This document shows positions 1 through 9,736 of a stretch of DNA of 64,000 nucleotides, piece after piece. Source of the DNA: Liolophura sinensis (Eukaryota; Mollusca; Polyplacophora; Chitonida; Chitonidae); the NCBI RefSeq assembly GCF_032854445.1, contig NC_088300.1, forward strand, positions 4,404,001-4,468,000, given 5' to 3'. Position numbers and translations under genes: made by a program. How positions within the stretch are numbered: position 1 is the first letter of the stretch; each line of letters opens with the position of its first letter. Below the pieces are notes generated by a model, which was not told where the DNA came from, searched no databases, and saw nothing but the letters and a program-made list of their open reading frames with translations.

Positions 1-177
1 ATTCACACAGAATCTGTTAGTACGTATATGCCATCAGATGCTGACAATGTGAACACTTCTCTTGCCAGTGACGCTACTTATTCTGAAGACTTTCATAACC
101 TAGGCAGTGATGATGACAGTGTATCACCTCTCCCCCGCTATATCCCATCCACAAAACTTGGCTATACTATATCATAG
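1..177 (+). CDS. C-terminal end of an unidentified protein (partial, 5' end outside window)
   Basis: The frame beginning at base 1 is open for 58 codons and stops at TAG 175-177. The encoded tail is polar and acidic, rich in Ser, Asp and Tyr, with a run of three Asp after a Gly-Ser, then a basic/proline stretch (P-L-P-R-Y-I-P-S-T-K-L-G-Y) before the stop. Composition changes sharply after the stop to AT-rich DNA that resembles a 3' UTR. It could be the last exon of a larger gene, such as the cytoplasmic tail of a membrane protein or a disordered C-terminus. I do not recognise the family. The open frame could be chance (58 codons without a stop is only moderately unusual), but the amino-acid composition and codon use look coding. 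Confidence 0.5.
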   Translation: MHTESVSTYMPSDADNVNTSLASDATYSEDFHNLGSDDDSVSPLPRYIPSTKLGYTIS

Positions 178-860
178 CATGCTCTGTGTTTTTGTCCAGA
201 GTCAAATGTTAAATTTTTGTTCAAGCTTGCCACTGGTTGAGAGGATAGTGTGATTGTTATTCACATGAACTTATTCATTTTACAAACTTTTTGCTTCAGT
301 TTGATTTTGAATTTCCTTATAAATTGAATCGCTTTTAATCAAAGACAACAATAGTTATGGAAAATCAGATTTATTAAGTTATTTTAAAGTGGCCCTTGTA
401 CTATTAATTAAACTGTATATTATTAACCATATATTTTATTCTTTGTAATATTTTAATCATATTAGTGTTAATATTTATTCCCAGTTTATATTGGTGATTG
501 AGAAATTTAAATTTTCTAGAAGAAAATAATATCTCTAAAATTTGCTGGAAATGAATGGCAGATTTCTAGGGATTTTCAGGTTCAGTCAATGAGAACAGGA
601 ATTTTCTTATTTATTTGTAGCGCTATCAGGGTAAATAGTGACAATTTAAGTAGTATAAAGTTATAATTCTTGTGTTCAAGTTTTTGTAAAGTATGTGATT
701 ATCAATAATTGATGTGAAAACAAACTGCATTCTCAAAAAACTGTTGTATGTTAAAGGTGAGTTTATGGAATATCATGCATCTCTCTCTACTATTTTGATG
801 TTGTGGTCAGGTCAGATGTTCAGTGTTAACTTAATCCTTCATACATGTAATTACTGTATT
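178..860. other. AT-rich stretch, probable 3' UTR then intergenic
   Basis: No convincing gene. The first few hundred bases may be the 3' untranslated region of the gene ending at 177. ATTAAA occurs near 407 but no clear AATAAA site follows the stop closely. Confidence 0.4.
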
Positions 861-1447
861 GGTGTCATATACCTCATGTGATGGATTACTTTCATATGCC
901 TCATGTGATGGATTACTTTCATAAGCCTCATGTGATGGATTACTTTCATATGCCTCATGTGATGGATTACTTTCATAAGCCTCATGTGATGGATTACTTT
1001 CATAAGCCTCATGTGATGGATTACTTTCATATGCCTCATGTGATGGATTACTTTCATATGCCTCATGTGATGGATTACTTTCATAAGCCTCATGTGATGG
1101 ATTACTTTCATAAGCCTCATGTGATGGATTACTTCCATAAGCCTCATGTGATGGATTACTTTCATATGCCTCATGTGATGGATTACTTTCATATGCCTCA
1201 TGTGATGGATTACTTTCATATGCCTCATGTGATGGATTACTTTCATATGGCTCATGTGATGGATTACTTTCATATGCCTCATGTGATGGATTACTTTCAT
1301 ATGCCTCATGTGATGGATTACTTTCATATGCCTCATGTGATGGATTACTTTCATATGCCTCATGTGATGATTACTTCCATAAGCCTCATGTGATGGATTA
1401 CTTTCATATGCCTCATTTGATGGATTACTTTCATAAGCCTCATATGT
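861..1447. repeat. 27-bp tandem array, about 21 units
   Basis: Direct head-to-tail copies of a 27-bp unit with core CCTCATGTGATGGATTACTT; the main variable position gives CATATG or CATAAG at the unit junction. One unit near 1360-1385 has lost bases. Because 27 is a multiple of 3 the array is open on both strands: + reads a 9-residue M-D-Y-F-H-(M/K)-P-H-V repeat (878-1393) and - reads a His/Met-rich 9-residue repeat within a 258-codon frame (1627-851). The - frame has an ATG and about 60 non-repeat residues before the repeats, but no domain, signal peptide or splice evidence that I can see, so I treat it as repeat DNA, with a small chance of a real repeat protein. Confidence 0.95.
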
Positions 1448-1639
1448 GATCAATTGGACTATGAACCAAGAACGGGCCATCATCAACTCGTCAGATTTGC
1501 ACTTGCTTATGTGATAAGACATACTGAAGAAAGGATGACATCTGGCGTTTTTAGCTCGCCTGTACGAAGTAAGGAGAGGTATTGTGAGAGGAGGGGAAAG
1601 TGGCAGTGTTAGTGTCCGGTTAAACATTTTATTTCGCTC

Positions 1640-2110
1640 CTGTATAATGATCTCTCATCCATAGGTTGAAGGCGAAGTTGTTTTTTTTTTTTAGCTCCCT
1701 CATCTAAGGTACATGTATGCATGTAAATGTACATACTTGGATGCAAGGTTAAGGCTTATTTTTTTTTTATCTCCTGCACATTGGGCTGTATACATGGATT
1801 GAAGGTTAAGGGTTTTTTTTTTTAGCTCCCTAATTTAATTTATCTATTTACTTGATGGTTGTTTAATACCGTACACAAAATATATCACTGTTAAGATGGA
1901 GGCCAGCATTATGGTTGGAAAAAACCGGGTAGGGCCCAGGGAAGACTTCCCTAGTCTACGGTATGGTGTGTAAATGTATGTTCTCCGATGAAAGGTTAAG
2001 ATTTCCTTTTATCTCCTGTATAATAGGCACTCATACTGTATATGGATTGAAGCTTAAGTCCTTTTTTTTTTTTTAACAGCAGTAGAAATTGTTTTTTTTT
2101 TTGTTTTTTT
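1640..2110. repeat. Degraded tandem repeat with T-tracts
   Basis: About five diverged copies of a roughly 80-bp motif: a GGTTAAGG-like segment, then a T-tract of 9-13, then a TAGCTCCCT or TATCTCCTG segment, then GTATACATGGATTGAAG or similar. T-tracts fall near 1681, 1760, 1815, 2060 and 2090. Copies differ in length and are interrupted by a SINE fragment at about 1893-1950. Confidence 0.6.
1893..1950 (-). mobile_element. SINE fragment (family 1)
   Basis: A short piece matching the CCAGCATTATGG and GGGCAGGGCCC-like body segment of the tRNA-derived SINE seen complete at 33361-33634, in the same orientation. Both ends are missing. Confidence 0.6.
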
Positions 2111-2114
2111 TTTA

Positions 2115-2430
2115 TAATTATACCTGCCCACCACTTGGATGGGCACAGTATACTGGAATCACCCTGTCACCCTATCCTTGTGTCTGTCTGTAGACACGAT
2201 GTTGGCCATATGTTGCCTCCCAAACTACTACTCTGATTTGGATGAAACTTGCCATACATACTGCCTATTATCTGAACCTGTGCATGCTTAAGTTTTATTG
2301 CACCAATCCATTTATGACATTCCTAAAGTACTGGACCAATTTCCATTAAGCTTAGCACACATCTTGCCTACCATCTGAACTTGTGCTTGCTTAAGTTAAA
2401 TTACAATCGGGTATTTATTTTCATAATTAC
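2115..2430. repeat. Probable dispersed repeat with an internal ~103-bp duplication
   Basis: Two diverged copies of a segment containing TCTGAAC-TGTGC-TGCTTAAGTT lie 103 bp apart (2272 and 2374), preceded by a TGTCTGTCTGTAGACA segment. This architecture resembles dispersed non-coding repeats of invertebrate genomes. No coding frame was found. Confidence 0.4.
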
Positions 2431-3439
2431 TTCCTTCCAGGAACCTTCAGTGCACTAAAGGATTTTTGTGTCACGGATTTGTCCATGAAACTCCTGCTAA
2501 AGGCTCGCACCAATGTCCTTGAAACTTTGTGTATATCTTTTATATCCTCAAAACATTTACAGGCTTAATAATAATGACAGTCTGATTATAGTTTTTATAT
2601 TCATAGTTAACGTCATTCAGGTACATAGTGTAATAAATCGGCCAGCTGAAGACAGATTTCATCATCGTAATCTACTCAAAGTTTTATTCCTCACGTTGAT
2701 AATTTCTGTGAATTTGTGAAAATAATGTGACGTGTATGACGATGTCATTATACTTTATTTTGGTTTAGAGGTCTGTATTGGAACGTATCACGTGACTTGA
2801 ACATTTAGTATGCAGTTTTAAGAACTGCTCAATCAGGCGAGCTACCGGTGTTGCTGAATGCTTTGTTGGAGAAATGGAGACAAGCAAAAGGCGAGTCTCA
2901 GAAATGTTACTTTTGACGCAAACATCGTCATAACATGACCAAAACTTTTATATTGCCAGGTTATTGACATGTTTAGTAGGTTCCATTTATATGAATACAT
3001 CAGTGATTATTTACACTAACTGTAGTCTAGTATATATATAGGCTCTATTTCGTGTATATTGAATACCAATGTTTGATTGTATACGAGTCATCCACTATTA
3101 GGAGAGTGAAATAAATTTATGTAAATAGAAAGATGTGATATCCATTAGGCTCTTACCTGTCACTTCAGCAGCATTATAAATACATATATATTGTAATCTG
3201 TTTAATGCTGATAAAAAATAGTGACGTAAATTTCCAGTATTAAAAATATTGCAAGAACGAAACCATGCTGCATGTTTCAAATGTTTATATACTTGTGCTG
3301 AATCATTATGAGAATAGAACATTGAGAAGATGTCAAACTGCTACGATCGTGTGGATCCTTTTTATCTCACAAAATATGGCATGAATAAGTAATGGATTTG
3401 TTACAGGCTTTGATATGTATGAGCATTAGTGTTCACTCC
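2431..3439. other. Unannotated AT-rich sequence
   Basis: Only short, unsupported open frames. No RNA gene, repeat or splice pattern that I can defend. Confidence 0.4.
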
Positions 3440-4435
3440 ATAGACCAGAATATTTCAAGGTGAAATCACGTGTCAGACAGTACTTCACCACTCTTCTTAA
3501 CGTCACGGTGAGGGCACCTGTTAGACAATACTTCACTCGTCTCAATGTCACGTTGAAAGCACCTGTCTCACAGTCCTTCACCACTCTTCTCAATGTCACG
3601 GTGAAAGCGCCTGTCACACGGTGCTTTACCGCTCTCCCCAATGTCACGTTGAAAGCACCTGTCTCACAATCCTTCACCACTCTTCTCAATGTCACGGTGA
3701 AAGCGCCTGTCACACAGTGCTTTACCGCTCTCCCCAATATCACAGTGAAAGCACCTGTCTCACAGTCCTTCACCACTCTTCTCAATGTCACGGTGAAAGC
3801 GCCTGTCACACAGTGCTTTACCGCTCCCCCCAATGTCACATTGAAAGCATCTGTCATACAGTACTTCACCACATTTCTAAATGACACAGTGATAGAACCT
3901 GTTACACGGTAATTCACCACACTACTCAATTATACTGTTATAACATCTGTCATACAGTACTCCACATTTCTAAATGACACAGTGACAGAACCTGTTACAC
4001 GGTAATTCTCCACACTACTCAATTATATCGTTATAACATCTGTCATACAGTACTTCACCACATTTGTAAAAGACACAGTGACAGAACCTGTTACACAGTA
4101 ATTCTCCATACTACTCAATTATATCATTATAACATCTGTCATACAGTACTTCTCCACACCTCTCGATGATAAGTTGTCAGCGTCTCAGCTTCAATATGTC
4201 ATGTCTTAATGACACGGTGAAAGCACCTTTGGCACAGTATTTTGGCACACTTAAACGACACAACGAAAACACCTTGGACACATTACTTCTTAGTGACACA
4301 GTAAAAGTACCTTTGACATAGTGCTTCGTAACACTTCAAATGTTCAAATGAGACAGTGAAAGCATCTGTAGCATAGTACTTTACACTTGTCAATGGCACG
4401 GTGAAAGCACATTTGACACAGTACTTGACCACAAG
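3440..4435. repeat. 48-bp tandem array with 96-bp two-unit pattern
   Basis: The core is about 3466-3912, where two alternating 48-bp subtypes form a 96-bp higher-order unit (GTCACGGTGAAAGCGCCTGT alternating with GTCACGTTGAAAGCACCTGT). From 3912 to 4435 copies become progressively diverged. The translated core reads a 16-residue L-N-V-T-(V/L)-K-A-P-V repeat on +, and the - strand is also open. A family 1 SINE (4436-4676) interrupts the array; decayed units resume at about 4680-4765 on the far side. Confidence 0.9.
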
Positions 4436-4676
4436 GGAGCCTCCGTGGTTGAGGTGAGTAGAGTGCCAGCGTAATGACCAGAAGCCTCTCACCACTACGG
4501 CTGCTGTGAGGTCAAGTCCATCTACTGGTTTCCTGTCCGGCGGTACATGGGAAGATCTCCAGTAATCTGCGGATGGTCGCTCTACCAGTTTGCCTTCTAC
4601 CATAATGCTGGCCGCCGTTGTATAAGTGGAATAGTCTTAAGAACGGAGTAAAACACCAATCAAATACATAAATAAG
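4436..4676 (+). mobile_element. tRNA-derived SINE, family 1, near full length
   Basis: It starts with a decayed tRNA-like head (CCTCCGTGGTTGAGGTGAGT) and a B-box-like GAGGTCAAGTCC. The conserved body follows (GTACATGGGAAGATCT, CTGCGGATGGTCG, CCATAATGCTGGCCGCCG) and then the AGTAAAACACCAATCAAAT tail. It sits inside the 48-bp array, so it inserted after the array formed. Confidence 0.85.
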
Positions 4677-4679
4677 CTA

Positions 4680-4765
4680 ATCAAATGAAACGATGACAAC
4701 ACCTGGCAATGCTCTCAATTGTACGGTGCCAACACCTGTAAAACAGTACATCACAACCTTGACTT
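4680..4765. repeat. Decayed units of the 48-bp array beyond the SINE
   Basis: Segments such as CAATTGTACGGTGCCAACAC and CCTGTAAAACAGTAC keep the order of the array unit seen at 3466-4435, showing that the array continued here before the SINE split it. Confidence 0.6.
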
Positions 4766-5534
4766 TTGTTTGACATCAGAACCTTTTATTAACATTGCAG
4801 GTCAGCTGGCATTAGAATATTAACTACATGTAACAGTCTTTGATTGAACTTTGTGATGTGAGTATAAATATTCATGCATACATTATGTTCGGCCTGAAAG
4901 TGACACGTTAACCCAAGTCCACACTCCACAGGTCTCTAAACATGCATGATGGTTTAACTGGATCAAATTCGCACGTGACCGCAAGTTTTACTAGGTGATA
5001 CATGCTAGGGAGTTCGATTTGCTATGTTCATGCGCCACGTATGTGATCTACATCATGTAAATATATATGACTCACTACAAAAAATATACTGACTAATGAA
5101 AACGATACAGTGGAGACACTCTTCACTAAAAACGTAACAAGGCTTATATACCGGGGTCAATTGACATGTAAAAGGTCAACCTCAATATCACTGGTTCCTA
5201 TTTCCCTAGGGCGAAAAATTAATTCTTTACAGGTGTATATCTACTTTGTCCTTCCTTTGTGGATAATGGACTCCTTAAAAATTTGTGGGCCAGATACTGA
5301 AGCTGCATTTGAAAAGTGTATAGTTAATACTGTTATTCGCAAACGCACAACCAAGTTTGTTTCCCATGTACTGCATCTTCTCCACCAACTCATGGTTTCC
5401 ATCAAACGAACACGTACCAGGGCTCAGCCATGCTGCTCAGCATGAGGATGAACAGTACAGCAAACATTCACCCGTAAGAGACTTCATCTGGTTGCACTTG
5501 TCAGGCAAGAAGAGCATAACGTCATTTATTTAAT
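4766..5534. other. No supported gene
   Basis: Contains an open frame at 5110-5445 on + with no recognisable domain, ordinary AT-rich composition and no splice or signal features. I do not call it. Confidence 0.4.
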
Positions 5535-5650
5535 GTCATTTATTTATTTGATTCGTGTTTCAATCCTACTCAACAATGTTTCACTAATACGACGGTGACG
5601 TGGAGTTAGGAAACTGGTCAGAGCCCGGGGGAAACCCATTGCCATCCACA
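5535..5650 (-). mobile_element. SINE fragment (family 1), tail and part of body
   Basis: TTTATTTATTTGATTCGTGT at one end, then a diverged TTTCACTAATACGACGGTGA and CAGAGCCCGGGGGAAACCCA segment. This is the reverse complement of the 3' part of the family 1 SINE; the tRNA head is missing. Confidence 0.65.
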
Positions 5651-5877
5651 TGATTTGAAATACCATGCCAAGACTGCGACAGAATTCCCAACACAGTCAC
5701 ACTATAATACTGTATACACAAGGTGTACACCATTCAGTACGATTACACGTGTTACTTCAGAGCTATACAGGAACCCTTCGGTGGCTTCGTCCGGGATGAA
5801 ACCTGGGTCGGGTCATACGAAAGACTTTAAAATGGTACTCGTAGCTGCCTCGCTTGGCGTTCAACTCTAATGGGGTT

Positions 5878-6105
5878 AGAGCAAGGAAACAGGACTGTTT
5901 GTTCCGGTGTCAGTATATAATGTGACTGGATGGGGTGTCATGTCTGGTGCCTTGGGCATGATACTTCAGTGACAACAGCACCTTGTCATGGACTCGCCCT
6001 GTCACAAAGAGACACAGTACCTAATGACTCGTCGTCAGATGTCTGAAAATTGTTAAGCACGACGTTAAACCTCAAGCGTTCATTCGTTATTCATTTGTTC
6101 AGAGC
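5878..6105 (+). mobile_element. SINE, family 2, 5'-truncated
   Basis: The body includes GTGACTGGATGGGGTGTCAT, GGGCATGATACTTCAGTGAC, CCTGTCACAAAGAGACACAG and ends in AGCACGACGTTAAACCTCAA followed by CATTCATTC-type tail repeats. The 3' end matches the reverse complement of the element at 60262-60602, which keeps its tRNA-like head. Confidence 0.7.
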
Positions 6106-9100
6106 TATACAGATGCCGTGAAAATTACAGTTAGTCGTAGACATACATACAATACATGCAACGCCGTAACTCTATCCCTCATTATGCGATTATCAACTAG
6201 AGTGTATAAAAGCGAGTAACTCAGAATATAAACGATGGATATACCGGTGTAGACTCCGAATAGATACGTGATCAAATGGCTTATTACCATATGGCGGTTA
6301 TCACTACAGTCGGTTGTTAGTCTTTGTAGATGCCGATGTTTCTTTTCCAGTTTGTTGAATAATCAACGTCACTGGTCGTATAGTTGGTTGATATATTATC
6401 GCGGTGTACTCCCAACATGTGTAAAGCAATGGCGCAGTTCCATTTGGCGAGAATGCTGTCGTTCGAGTTTCTGATGTCAGTGGTATATAAATATAGCTCC
6501 TATAATATACGCCTCGAAACAGACACTCACGGTTTCGTTTATCACAAAATATCAAAGAACTAAGAAGGTATATTAACTACGAAAATAGGACGGACTCATG
6601 CAAAGAGAAGTAGTCAACAGTTTCCAGTGATGGAAAGACGCAAGGTATGTTCTAGGTGAATGGGGGAAATCAGCATTCAAATCGTGTACCTTGCTGGTAT
6701 ATAAGTTGTCGATAATTATAATATATGTATCTCAGTTGCGCTTTTAATGCAACTTTTCATACATCCAAAGTGGCGATCCAATTCAACACAATAAATAGAG
6801 AGCCCCTATAGACACAATCGTGAATCGTAGAGAGCCAAGGATTCTGGACGCTATGTCCATGTTAACTCACTGTAAAAACTTACGAAACTTAGCGAAAGCG
6901 TTTGATGGAAAAGCCTTGACACACTAGTTTTTGCAGTAATAACGTGTGACGTTGATTGAAATCGTCCTAAACCACACCTGATCTAACAAATGCTACAAGG
7001 CGAGAGATGTACACGCAACAAATACTGGACCCTTCAGTATATTGCTGTAGCAGTATGGATAGTTTACACTGTCAAAATTGAAACTATCCCTCGTGTCGTG
7101 AAGTCTGCGAGAAAGGAAAGTTTTTTGGCCTTTGTACAAATATAGGTCCAGATGTGATGTACCCTCTTGAGAGTCTGTGGTTTCCTTTAAATCCATCAAA
7201 GGTGGGCAAATTTCTTTCACAGCCTTTGCCATATATACGGATTGTTTACATATGGCATATGGCATAACCGAACATGTATCTTTCCCATTATGTTTGTATA
7301 ACCCAGATAGCACCCTACGTCCCTGTAAACGTGTTACTGAGGGTATAGTTTCTTATATAGTTATAAGCGACTAGCAGTGGTCGAAATGATCGCATAAATT
7401 GCGAGTGTTTGCAACAATCCTTGCGACCAACAGTCACCACTCTCCCCACTTTTTTTTCACGCTCATAATCCGTCATCACAAAGTTCTCTAAATTACTGAT
7501 TTGCCGTAGTTGCCGTCATTAAGGACATTTAGCGATGATAACTACAAATTTTGGTCGTTGCGTCATCTCTTTACCACAGTTCGAAGGCACGAGAGTTTCA
7601 TGATTTATTTCTACTTTTTGTCTTAAAACTGTGCGCATACACGTCCTTATTAGTACTTCTCAAAACTATGATCATAGTCACCTACGGCCGCCTAACGTAC
7701 ATCCCGATCTAGAGTGCACGGAGTAATCTCTAGGTCACATTAAGGCACGGTCTTATTGGTACAGTATAGGCCAGTATAGTCTGCAAACCTTTGTTCGCTT
7801 CGCATGTGATGTGCACGAGTTACGTGATAGGTAGTGTCGTCTACTGAACAGTTCATGTTATTGACTATCTACATGTCTTTGAAATGTGTTTGCTAAATGT
7901 GTAAACAGTTCACGTGCAGAAGGTATACCACGAATGATCCAGGATATATAGAATTTATGGAATAGTTTCATTTGTCCCGAATGTCTACATGCGGAAATGT
8001 ATGCGGTGTTTACCTTAAATATTTTACTTCTGAGCAGCTATTAATTATTGACAAGTTTTGGAGAAATTTATCGTACTTGGAGGATTCAGCAGTATAACTT
8101 CTGCGACCTGAACTTTGATTTGTTTTGAGTAATCCGTGATACAGCGGAAATAGAGGTTGAATCAAGGTTTGAATGACTCGCGAAAGGTGAGTGAACATCA
8201 CAGACTGGAACCAAAGGCAGAGCCCGCTTAAAGTTGTATGTATTGCCATGTAAACTCAGTGATTGAAAATGCCATTGATTAACAAGTTACAGCATCTCGC
8301 TGTGAACAAGATCCCCAGTTTTCCCAAAAAAAGATTCAATTTAGTCCTTCGTCAATTCAAGTGCAACCACGCGTGAAAATAAGTGTTCGTGGCAATTGTA
8401 GGTCTAACTGATAATTGGCTAATTTTATCAATACTTTTTAGGTTTGCCAGTCTTAACTTGGTGCGTTGGTTAATAGACATTTTAGTAATCAAAGTGCGGC
8501 AAAACTTCTGACATAGTTTAAAACAGTATGCATGCATGCATGATACCAACTTATATACAGCTTTATTTTATTTTTTGAAATTGATGGTGGACTGTTCGCG
8601 GCAAGGTTGTTAGCGATCATGACTAGTAGGCCTACTTAACTTTGCACCACTTTGCCCACAGTGCTACCGCTGTACGCTTTATTTCTTGCCTGAGTGGGTT
8701 TATGCATCCCTTGGTATAACTGTTTATCAAGGACATTTAGTTTTGTAGTGACCTTGTTTATCACTTGAAAATCACAAGATAACACAATACAAGCTACAAT
8801 GGACCCGTAATATCAGTATTTACACAATCTATTTAAAGATACGTCCCGAAATGGCAAGGTGAAAGCTATATCTCTATCTGGGATGACCTTTTGTGCAGAG
8901 TAATACACTTGTATATGGCCCAGTGATGTATATCGCCTCGTCTTTTACCAAAATTCTATGCATGTACATTATTTTTGTATATATTTGAGGTATAAATTCG
9001 CTGTTTACACCGCGACTGAAAGAGAATACCTACACAACTGGCAAATTGTCATAGGCGTTGACAGGACCTGGACATTAATATTAGAGAGAAGAAACAGACA

Positions 9101-9638
9101 ATGTCCACACTGGTGCTCATGAGATTCTTTGAGAATCGATGCATAGCTGTTTCAGACAATCGCATTCGTTTTTTTTTTTTACTTTACATAGTACTTTTTA
9201 GCATCATATCCGGAGGCCTCAACCCATTCGTCTAGGACGTCATTGTCCGGGCACATGACAGGTCATTGACCAAAGAGAGCCTATCTCTGAATCAGGCTCA
9301 GTGATCGAGTCTTCAAGCCAGAGGGTTTGAAGGAAGAGCAGTCAGTATTGTCGTCAGCATCGATAAGACTTACAACATAGGCGACCTTCATACGTGCTTA
9401 CTCAAGAATCATATGGCTATAGTGCCAGGATATATAACCCTATGAAGTTTTTATTACAAAGTTACATAAAAAATCTATGCATGGGGAAAGATGTACACGG
9501 CTTATTTTAGTAGTATTCATTGGCTTCGACTATTACGCTTGCTAGTATCTTGGGGAACCTGCCTGCTTGGACTTCTTGCATGGACTGACTAGCAAAAGAG
9601 CAGCACGATATGGAATTTAGACGTTATCAATATAGAGA
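6106..9638. other. Intergenic region upstream of the + transporter gene
   Basis: About 3.5 kb with no supported gene. Open frames such as 7313-6993 (-) and 8249-8010 (-) have no domain or splice support. Any promoter and non-coding first exon of the SLC46-like gene should lie in this stretch, because that gene has a splice acceptor just before its ATG, but I cannot place the start site. Confidence 0.4.
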
Positions 9639-9692
9639 TGGTCATCACAAACGCTCCACCTGGTGGGATTACCTGCTCCAGGTGATCTTCTA
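9639..9692 (+). pseudogene. Duplicated fragment of the transporter's N-terminal coding sequence
   Basis: These bases are a close copy of 9766-9819 (offset 127 bp). In the same frame they read K-R-S-T-W-W-D-Y-L-L-Q-V-I-F and then a TAA, against K-R-S-T-W-R-Y-Y-L-L-E-V-I-V-F in the gene. It is too short to encode anything and is most simply a local duplication remnant or a relic of a third paralogue. Confidence 0.7.
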
Positions 9693-9699
9693 ATCCCGG

Positions 9700-9717
9700 T
9701 TGTGATCTTGGTTTCAG
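9700..9717 (+). promoter_or_regulatory. Probable splice acceptor in the 5' UTR of the + transporter
   Basis: A T-rich tract ending in GGTTTCAG at 9717, 19 bases before the ATG. The - paralogue has an equivalent CCATTTCAG 29 bases before its ATG, which suggests a conserved 5' UTR intron in both genes. Confidence 0.55.
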
Positions 9718-9736
9718 GTATATATAGCTAACAGAT

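Noticed and set aside
5110-5445. 111-codon + frame
   Set aside because: No domain, no codon-use or splice support, and sits between repeat elements.
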